Shown here: positions 1-5,043 of the stretch, piece by piece
Numbering within the stretch: position 1 is the first letter of the stretch
Layout of the letters: each line of letters opens with the position of its first letter
DNA from: Gemmatimonadota bacterium
GTDB taxonomy: Bacteria; Gemmatimonadota; Gemmatimonadetes; Gemmatimonadales; Gemmatimonadaceae
DNA: 5,043 bases
NCBI GenBank assembly: GCA_003222065.1
Contig: QHUV01000260.1
Span: forward strand, 1 to 5,043
Direction of reading: 5' to 3'
Position numbers and translations under genes: made by a program
The notes under the pieces: generated by a model
Database searches by the model: none
Told to the model about the DNA's origin: nothing
The model's input: only the letters and a program-made list of their open reading frames with translations

Positions 1-2
1 CC

Positions 3-1703
3 TTCACTCACCTCGCCGCGTTGGCGGCGCTGCTCCCCGCGAGCGTCATGCACGGTCAACGCACGAATCGCTCCCCCTCCGAGTCCCGCGATGTCGCCAG
101 TGCCTCTGCCGCGACGAGTCTGGCTGTCGTCAACGCTCGCATCTGGACGGGCGACGCCCGGCGACCTTGGGCTGATGGACTCGCCGCCGAAGGCGAGCGC
201 CTTACGCTGGTCGGCTCCAGCTCGGAAGTGAAGAAACTCGTCGGCCCGGCGACGCGCGTCATCGACGCGCACGGAATGATGGTCGTGCCAGGCTTCATCG
301 ACTCACACGTTCACTTCATCACCGGCGGATTCGGCTTGTCGTCGGTTCAACTCCGCGACGCGAAAACGCCGGCGGAGTTTATCAGTCGCATCAAGACGTA
401 CGCGGCGACGCTGCCCGCCGGCACCTGGATCACCGAAGGCAATTGGGACCATGAGCAGTGGGGCGGTGAGCTTCCTCGCCGCGATTGGATCGACTCGGTG
501 ACGCCTAACAATCCCGTCTGGATCAATCGTCTCGATGGCCACATGAGTCTGGCGAACAGTGCCGCCTTGCGTGCCGCCGGGGTCGACGCGAGCACGCCGG
601 ATGTCGCGGGCGGCACGATCGTGCGCGGTGTCGACCGATCGCCAACAGGTATCCTCAAGGACAACGCGACGTCGCTCGTCGACCGTGCCGTGCCAGACCC
701 CGCACCGGCCCAGGTGGATCGGGCCATCGATGCCGCGATGCGCTACGTCGCCGGGAACGGCGTGACGTCCGTACACAACATGGGAACATTCGCCGATCTC
801 GCCGCATTCGAGCGTGCACAACGAGCGGGAAGGTTGAAGACCCGCATTTATGCCGTTGTGCCACTCGCATCCTGGGCACAGTTGCGAGATACGGTCCATG
901 CGCGCGGCCGTGGCGACGCGTGGCTCCATATCGGCGGCCTCAAGGGGTTTGTCGATGGCTCACTCGGCTCCCATACGGCGGCGATGCTCCAGCCGTTCAC
1001 TGACGCACCTAACGACACGGGACTCTTCGTCAATACAGCGGAGCATCTCTACGAGTGGACCTCCGGCGCGGACAAAGCCGGACTGCAGGTGATCGTTCAC
1101 GCCATCGGGGACCGGGCGATCCGCACGCAACTCGACATTTACCAGCGGGTCGAGCGAGAAGATGGGCCACGGGACCGGCGGTTCCGCATCGAGCATCTGC
1201 AACACATTGCCCCGGCCGACATCCCACGCGTCGCGCCGTTAGGTGTCATCGCGAGCATGCAACCCTATCATGCGATCGACGACGGCCGCTGGGCGGAGAA
1301 AGTCATCGGCCACGAGCGCGCGAAGACGACATACGCGTTCCGCTCGCTCCACGATGCCGGCGTGCGGCTGGCGTTCGGCAGCGACTGGTTCGTCGCACCG
1401 GCGACGCCGCTCGAGGGCATCTACGCCGCCGTCACGCGCCGTACCTTGGATGACAAGAACCCGGGCGGGTGGATACCCGAGCAGAAGATCACGGTCGAAG
1501 AGGCTCTCCGCGCATATACAGCCAACGCGGCGTACGCGGAGTTCGCGGAGAAAGAAAAGGGAACACTCGCGGCCGGAATGCTCGCCGATTTCGTGATCAT
1601 TGATCGGGACCTAACGAGGATCGCCCCCGAGACGATCCGCGACGCGAAGATCGTGATGACAGTCGTTGGCGGTACGGCGGCGTTCGAACGCGCCACGCCT
1701 TAG
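3..1703 (+). CDS. YtcJ-type metal-dependent amidohydrolase, probably exported; 5' end cut by the window edge
   Basis: Amidohydro_3 (YtcJ-like) enzyme, a TIM-barrel hydrolase of C-N bonds in amides, carbamates or cyclic ureas; the substrate cannot be read from sequence. Counting the TTG at 21 as residue 1, the metal-site signatures are all present: GFIDSHVH (H96, H98), LKGFVDGSLGSHTA (K308, the expected carboxylated lysine), VIVHAIGDRAI (H360), RIEHLQ (H392) and FGSDWF (D455). The small beta-sandwich is built from the N-terminal part (about 33-90) and the C-terminal GTLAAGMLADFVIID segment. At least 560 residues is the usual family length, and no key residue is missing. The frame stays open leftward from TTG to base 3 (FTHLAALAALLPASVMHGQ), which reads as the end of a signal-peptide hydrophobic core, and no ribosome-binding site precedes the TTG. 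I therefore infer that the true start lies left of the window and the protein is exported. The gene is convergent with the Ig-like gene. Family is sure; export is likely; substrate is unknown. Confidence 0.93.
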   Translation, partial: FTHLAALAALLPASVMHGQRTNRSPSESRDVASASAATSLAVVNARIWTGDARRPWADGLAAEGERLTLVGSSSEVKKLVGPATRVIDAHGMMVVPGFIDSHVHFITGGFGLSSVQLRDAKTPAEFISRIKTYAATLPAGTWITEGNWDHEQWGGELPRRDWIDSVTPNNPVWINRLDGHMSLANSAALRAAGVDASTPDVAGGTIVRGVDRSPTGILKDNATSLVDRAVPDPAPAQVDRAIDAAMRYVAGNGVTSVHNMGTFADLAAFERAQRAGRLKTRIYAVVPLASWAQLRDTVHARGRGDAWLHIGGLKGFVDGSLGSHTAAMLQPFTDAPNDTGLFVNTAEHLYEWTSGADKAGLQVIVHAIGDRAIRTQLDIYQRVEREDGPRDRRFRIEHLQHIAPADIPRVAPLGVIASMQPYHAIDDGRWAEKVIGHERAKTTYAFRSLHDAGVRLAFGSDWFVAPATPLEGIYAAVTRRTLDDKNPGGWIPEQKITVEEALRAYTANAAYAEFAEKEKGTLAAGMLADFVIIDRDLTRIAPETIRDAKIVMTVVGGTAAFERATP

Positions 1704-1712
1704 GAACACTGG

Positions 1713-1738
1713 GCTAAAGCCTCGCCCAAAGCGTTAGC
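1713..1738. other. Imperfect inverted repeat at the junction of two convergent genes; weak candidate terminator
   Basis: GCTAA at 1713-1717 pairs with TTAGC at 1734-1738. After one A/G mismatch, a further GC/GC pairing can form, leaving a loop of about 10 bases. It begins at the stop codon of the minus-strand gene, 9 bases after the stop of the plus-strand gene, where a shared two-way terminator would be expected. There is no T-tract on either side and the stem is short, so terminator function is only a guess. Confidence 0.15.
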
Positions 1739-3822
1739 GGAGAATTCTCGATATTCGGCAGATTTGGTGTCGCCTGAATTCCAGACGGTGCCAGCAGTCC
1801 GGGCAAGATTATCCACCGTCCGGGCGAGGCGACACCATTGGCGTTGGTCTGGGTAACCGTACTGTCTGGAAGAAGGCTCAGAGCGTCGAGCGGCTTCCAG
1901 TTAACGGTCACTCCTCCAACGCCATTGCCGACCTTGTCGATCACTCTGACTGACGGAAATAGCGTACCGCCTGCCGCCGCGATAACCGTGGTATCTGCCA
2001 GTGTCCAAGGGATGATCGACTGCGCCGGCCCCGCCGTCAGGTTAATGTCGCTCGAGACGGCCGGCGCCAACGGCGCCGATGTCTTGCTGCTATCCGAGAA
2101 CTGCAGCATCCACAGCCCGACGCTCAGATTGAGTGAGAGATCGCTAAACGTAGCCACGCCGTTCGCGTCAGTCAGAACACTTATCGTTCCGCCGAGACCG
2201 CGCGGAAAGGTGTCGCTCACGGACGTCGTGCGTTCGATCGTTGTCGGGATGCCGGTGGCGGAGCGGCTCACCAACGGTCCCTTTGTCGAAGGAATCACGC
2301 GTCCGCACGCCGTTCGCGTGCAGTCCACGGTTGGAGCGACGAAGATCGTCCGAGCGGCGGCCGCGACCGGATTCCCGAATTGATCCGTGACTTGAACCTT
2401 TGGCTGTGTGCCTAGCCGTAACGTCGCCACGGCGAGGGGCGATGGCTGCTGCAGAACGGCGAGTCGAAACGCCAGCCCCGGTCGCACCGTCACCGCGAAC
2501 GCTACCGGCGCGAGTGTCGTCTGAGGTACCGAGGCGGTAACCCGAATCGACCCGGCGAGCGTGTCCGCGACGAGCAACGCCGACGCCACACCGTCGGTAC
2601 CCGTCGTCGCATGCACCAGCGTCTGCGGCGGGGCGCCCGGGGTCGCCAACAGGCTCGCGCGCCCGGCCGTCACCTGAAAATCGACCGCCTGCTGCGCTAC
2701 CGGATTCCCAAACGAGTCGGTGATCTTCACGCTCAGCGGCTGGCCGAGTGTGGCCCGGACTGTATCCGCTTGATTGTTCCCGCCGAGGATGCCTAACGCG
2801 GCGGCCGCGGCGGACGTCGCCGTCGCCGCGACGCGCGTCACCACCGAGGACGAGCCGGCAACGGTCGCTGTGAAGGTGTACGTGCCGATCCCTTGGCCGA
2901 GCGTCAGCGTCGTCGACGCGATACCGGTTGCATCCGTGATTGCGCTCGCCGGCGACACGCTGCCGAGTCCATTCACGGCGCTGAAATTGATCGCCGCGCC
3001 GATCACGAGATTGCCGCTCGCGTCCATCGCCTGGACCGCGAGTCGCGTCGTCAGCGCGCTCCCGACGATCCCTGATTGCTTATCGCCACCGAGAACGCTC
3101 AGCGTCGCGACAGGCTTGACGTTCACCGTCGCCTGACCCGTAATGCCATTGAGGCCCGTCACGACCAGCGTTGTGGAGCCCACCTTGCCGGTCGTTGTCA
3201 CGAGCCCCGTTTGGGTCACCGTGGCAATCGTCGCGTCGGTCGTGCTCCACGTGACCGGAAGGTCCGTAACGGTCTGTTCGAGGTGATCGAACACATGCGC
3301 GTTGAACTGCCACGACGCCAATAGTGCGAGCGTCGCCGGCTGCGGCGAGATGCCGATGAACGCCGCCGTCGCGCCCGGTCCAACGTACGACATGGCAACT
3401 GGCTCCGGCGCGCTTGCCGTCTCGCCGACCCTCGCGACGAGCGACTGCAATCCTCCGAAATACGCCGTCGTGCCCTGCCGCAATTCGACCGACGCGACCA
3501 CAGACTGCTGGGTCCCTTGAATCGTTAGGTCGATGTCGATCGTGATCTCGTTCGCGGCCGCCGGGAATGCGATCGTCGTGTCTTTGAGCATGGGACCAGC
3601 CGTCTCGTCCGTCGTCACTCCGCGGACCACGACGTGGACATTGTCGAGCGTTACGGCGAACGCCGCCAGCCTTTCGTAGATCGCCTTGGCCTGAGGTGAG
3701 AACTGCGGCGCGAACGCGACGCGCAACGCTTGGCGTTGACCGTTCGTCGGGGATTCAGAGCATGTGACGGCAGTTCCGACGAACAACAGCGCCAAGATGA
3801 CGCGCGGTACCGAGCGAAGCAT
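1714..3822 (-). CDS. Predicted secreted lipoprotein-like protein with a BIG2-like domain and four BIG1/invasin-like Ig repeats
   Basis: Envelope protein of unknown role. The frame is open from a GTG at 3933, but I choose the ATG at 3820-3822, giving 702 residues: it places a signal peptide (MLRSVPRVILALLFVGTAVTC) at the N-terminus, whereas the extra 37 residues are not signal-like and overlap a likely promoter. Cys21 after AVT is a possible lipidation site, though Thr at -1 is unusual. Residues below count from the GTG; subtract 37 for the ATG form. About 68-185 is a beta-rich N-terminal region; 186-273 is BIG2-like (VTWSTTDATIATVTQTGLVT). Four BIG1-like units follow, marked by GN turns at 307, 409, 520 and 669, each with a later GxA strand (337, 448, 592, 700). 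The third unit is enlarged and carries Cys538 and Cys543. No catalytic motif, C-terminal anchor or sorting signal is seen. Ig chains of this kind commonly act in adhesion or as surface spacers, which is inference here. It lies downstream of the E1 gene on the same strand. Confidence 0.85.
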   Translation of the reverse strand: MLRSVPRVILALLFVGTAVTCSESPTNGQRQALRVAFAPQFSPQAKAIYERLAAFAVTLDNVHVVVRGVTTDETAGPMLKDTTIAFPAAANEITIDIDLTIQGTQQSVVASVELRQGTTAYFGGLQSLVARVGETASAPEPVAMSYVGPGATAAFIGISPQPATLALLASWQFNAHVFDHLEQTVTDLPVTWSTTDATIATVTQTGLVTTTGKVGSTTLVVTGLNGITGQATVNVKPVATLSVLGGDKQSGIVGSALTTRLAVQAMDASGNLVIGAAINFSAVNGLGSVSPASAITDATGIASTTLTLGQGIGTYTFTATVAGSSSVVTRVAATATSAAAAALGILGGNNQADTVRATLGQPLSVKITDSFGNPVAQQAVDFQVTAGRASLLATPGAPPQTLVHATTGTDGVASALLVADTLAGSIRVTASVPQTTLAPVAFAVTVRPGLAFRLAVLQQPSPLAVATLRLGTQPKVQVTDQFGNPVAAAARTIFVAPTVDCTRTACGRVIPSTKGPLVSRSATGIPTTIERTTSVSDTFPRGLGGTISVLTDANGVATFSDLSLNLSVGLWMLQFSDSSKTSAPLAPAVSSDINLTAGPAQSIIPWTLADTTVIAAAGGTLFPSVRVIDKVGNGVGGVTVNWKPLDALSLLPDSTVTQTNANGVASPGRWIILPGLLAPSGIQATPNLPNIENSPLTLWARL

Positions 3823-3849
3823 GAGGTGGGACGACTGGAAAATGAACAC

Positions 3850-3865
3850 GCCTCCTGTCGGAGGC
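3850..3865 (-). promoter_or_regulatory. Hairpin in the leader of the Ig-like gene that encloses an AGGAGG
   Basis: On the minus strand the sequence reads GCCTCC-GACA-GGAGGC, a perfect 6-bp GC-rich stem with a four-base loop. The second arm, with the last loop base, contains AGGAGG (3856-3851), a full anti-16S match. The AGGAGG ends 28 bases before the ATG at 3822, too far for that codon. It is 1 base from an in-frame GTG (3849-3847), too close, and 7 bases from an in-frame ATT (3843-3841), which is ideal spacing but a very rare start codon. The hairpin is plain in the sequence; any role in translation control is inference. Confidence 0.35.
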
Positions 3866-3888
3866 GCTGCGAAAGCAGGGCGACGCCC

Positions 3889-3918
3889 AACATTCGGCCT
3901 CGCACCACCGACTGTCAA
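3889..3918 (-). promoter_or_regulatory. Candidate sigma-70-type promoter for the Ig-like gene
   Basis: Reading the minus strand, a perfect TTGACA lies at 3918-3913. A poor -10 follows: GAATGT at 3895-3890 (17-base spacer) or AATGTT at 3894-3889 (18-base spacer, 3 of 6 consensus matches). Transcription would start near 3883, giving a leader of about 60 bases before the ATG at 3822 and excluding the GTG at 3933 as the start on that transcript. A perfect -35 in an otherwise GC-rich gap between two genes supports it; the weak -10 argues for caution. Confidence 0.35.
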
Positions 3919-3951
3919 GCAACGTTCTTTCACGCTAAACGCTCAATGCGC

Positions 3952-5043
3952 TCAGAATTTCACGAGCTCTTCCACGCCGCGCTTGATGTCCGCTACCTGC
4001 GGAAGAATCGCGTCCTCGAGCTGCGGCGCGTAGCCGACGTAGGTGTCCGCGGCCGCGACGCGCTTCACCGGCGCGTCGAGCCACGCAAAGCAATCATCGG
4101 CGATGCGTGCGGCGATCTCTGCGCCGTAGCCCCACGAGAGCGAATCCTCGTAGAGCACCATCGCGCGACTTGTTCGCCGCACGGATTCATACACGCGTTC
4201 CTGATCCCACGGCGACAACGAGCGCAGATCGATCACTTCAGTGCTCACGCCTTGTTCCGCCAATTGGTTTGCGGCAACAAATGCGCGCTGCACCGTAGCG
4301 CCATAAGTCACAATGGTAGCATCGGTCCCTTCTCGCACGACCTTCGCCTTTCCGAAGGGAATCATGAAGTTCGAGCCGGGATACGCCGCTTTGTTATACG
4401 TCTGCCTATAGAGATGCTTGTGCTCGAGGAACATCACGGGATCCTCGCAGCGGATCGCCGTGCGAAGCAATCCGTTCGCGTCGAGCGCTGTCGCCGGACA
4501 CACAACGCGTAGGCCAGGGCAGTGCGTGAAGAGCGACGCACCGGTCTGCGAGTGGTAGATCGCGCCACGGATGTAGCCTCCATACGTCACGCGCACGACC
4601 AGAGGCGCGCTGAACGCGCCATTTGAGCGCCAACGCATCGTCGACAGCTCATCTCGCAACTGCATGTAGGCGGGCCAGATGTAGTCGAAGAACTGAATCT
4701 CGACGACCGGCTTGAAGCCTCGTAAGGCAAGTCCGATCGCACGGCCGACGATATTCGCTTCGGCGAGTGGCGAGTTATATACCCGCGCCCCGCCAAATTC
4801 CTTCTGCAGTCCCCACGTGACTTTGAACACGCCGCCTTTGCCTTTCACCTTCCCCGCGTTTTCCTCGCGCGAGATATCGGCGACGTCCTCGCCGAAGACG
4901 AGAATCCGCGGATCCCGGCGCATTTCGTCTTTCATGCACGCGTTGAGGAGATCGACCATCGTCGTCTCGTTCCCGGCGAATTGCGGATCGTCCTCCGTGT
5001 CGAATCGCTCGCTCGTTGGGTCGACATCAGGCGAATAGACGTT
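3952..5043 (-). CDS. 2-oxoacid dehydrogenase E1, beta (C-terminal) half of a probable fused alpha-beta E1; 5' end cut by the window edge
   Basis: Thiamine-diphosphate E1 of a branched-chain-type 2-oxoacid dehydrogenase complex: decarboxylates the 2-oxoacid and passes the acyl group to lipoyl-E2 in the cytoplasm. Counting the Met codon at 4957-4959 as residue 1, there is a transketolase pyrimidine-binding domain (about 1-180) with [18 protein letters not shown], the ThDP-activating glutamate in NSPLAE (E67), [10 protein letters not shown] and the catalytic histidine in YHSQ (H136), then a transketolase C-terminal domain (about 205-330) with [12 protein letters not shown] and [15 protein letters not shown]. 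The frame stays open past that Met for 28 more codons to the edge ([20 protein letters not shown], then a short linker). This resembles the linker of single-chain alpha-beta E1 proteins, so the Met is probably internal and the alpha half lies beyond the window. The visible part is 363 residues, ends in a TGA at 3954-3952, and lacks no catalytic residue. Branched-chain versus pyruvate preference cannot be settled here. Confidence 0.93.
   Translation of the reverse strand, partial: NVYSPDVDPTSERFDTEDDPQFAGNETTMVDLLNACMKDEMRRDPRILVFGEDVADISREENAGKVKGKGGVFKVTWGLQKEFGGARVYNSPLAEANIVGRAIGLALRGFKPVVEIQFFDYIWPAYMQLRDELSTMRWRSNGAFSAPLVVRVTYGGYIRGAIYHSQTGASLFTHCPGLRVVCPATALDANGLLRTAIRCEDPVMFLEHKHLYRQTYNKAAYPGSNFMIPFGKAKVVREGTDATIVTYGATVQRAFVAANQLAEQGVSTEVIDLRSLSPWDQERVYESVRRTSRAMVLYEDSLSWGYGAEIAARIADDCFAWLDAPVKRVAAADTYVGYAPQLEDAILPQVADIKRGVEELVKF

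Larger units (their letters stand above)
3823..3951 (-). other. 129-base gap between the E1 stop and the chosen start of the Ig-like gene
   Basis: The gap holds the TTGACA hexamer and the AGGAGG hairpin. Just after the E1 stop there are three copies of CGCT (plus-strand 3933, 3940 and 3949), but no stem followed by a T-run, so no intrinsic terminator for the E1 gene is visible and read-through into the Ig-like gene is possible. The frame of the Ig-like gene stays open through most of this gap, up to a GTG at 3933, but the 37 residues it would add resemble no domain or signal peptide. Confidence 0.6.

Noticed and set aside
303..929. Open frame of 208 codons on the minus strand within the amidohydrolase gene
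   Set aside because: The plus-strand frame carries the amidohydrolase signature motifs (the H96/H98, K308 and D455 regions lie in or around it); the opposite frame is a composition-driven shadow.
2063..2077. GGCGCC-AAC-GGCGCC perfect inverted repeat
   Set aside because: It lies inside the Ig-like coding sequence and encodes an Ala-Pro-Leu-Ala-Pro run, so repeated Ala-Pro codons explain it; no T-run follows.
1838..2383. Open frame of 181 codons on the plus strand opposite the Ig-like gene
   Set aside because: It mirrors the Ala/Val/Thr-rich coding strand of the Ig-like protein, with no ribosome-binding site and no recognisable motif.
2143..3110. Possible recent DNA duplication behind the four Ig repeats
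   Set aside because: The repeats share only short protein motifs (GN turn, GxA strand) and I see no long DNA identity, so they are old domain repeats, not a recent tandem duplication.
3931..3952. Three CGCT copies just after the E1 stop, as a terminator or operator
   Set aside because: The copies are short and unevenly spaced (7 and 9 bases), form no stable stem and have no T-run.
3730..4512. Open frame of 260 codons on the plus strand opposite the leader and the E1 gene
   Set aside because: It is antisense to well-supported E1 coding sequence, is rich in Arg, His and Cys as GC-rich shadow frames are, and shows no domain.

Overview
The window looks like GC-rich chromosomal DNA from an environmental bacterium, most likely Gemmatimonadota. 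Two things suggest this: a 2-oxoacid dehydrogenase E1 whose beta half runs on, in frame, from an upstream region as in fused alpha-beta E1 proteins, and a lipoprotein-like chain of bacterial Ig-like domains of the kind that is abundant in that phylum. The taxonomic call is inference from protein style, not from a marker gene.

Layout. (1) Positions 3-1703, plus strand: a YtcJ-type metal-dependent amidohydrolase (Amidohydro_3 family), cut by the left edge. The visible N-terminus looks like the hydrophobic end of a signal peptide, so the enzyme is probably exported. (2) Positions 1704-1713: only 10 bases separate this gene from the convergent gene on the other strand. (3) Positions 1714-3822 (open frame to 3933), minus strand: a predicted secreted or lipid-anchored protein with an N-terminal beta-rich region, one BIG2-like domain and four BIG1/invasin-like repeats. 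(4) Positions 3823-3951: the 129-base leader of that gene, holding a perfect TTGACA hexamer and a small hairpin that contains an AGGAGG. (5) Positions 3952-5043, minus strand: the beta (C-terminal) half of a thiamine-diphosphate E1 of a branched-chain-type 2-oxoacid dehydrogenase complex, cut by the right edge.

The three genes do not form an evident pathway. The E1 is central carbon or branched-chain amino-acid metabolism, the Ig-like protein is an envelope protein of unknown role, and the amidohydrolase is a probable exported hydrolase of unknown substrate. The E1 and Ig-like genes are in tandem and could be partly co-transcribed, but the Ig-like gene seems to have its own promoter. I see no RNA gene, mobile element, CRISPR array, attachment site or frameshifted gene. 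I did not find a convincing new biological system here. The points most worth a second look are the leader and start site of the Ig-like gene and the enlarged third Ig repeat with a close cysteine pair.
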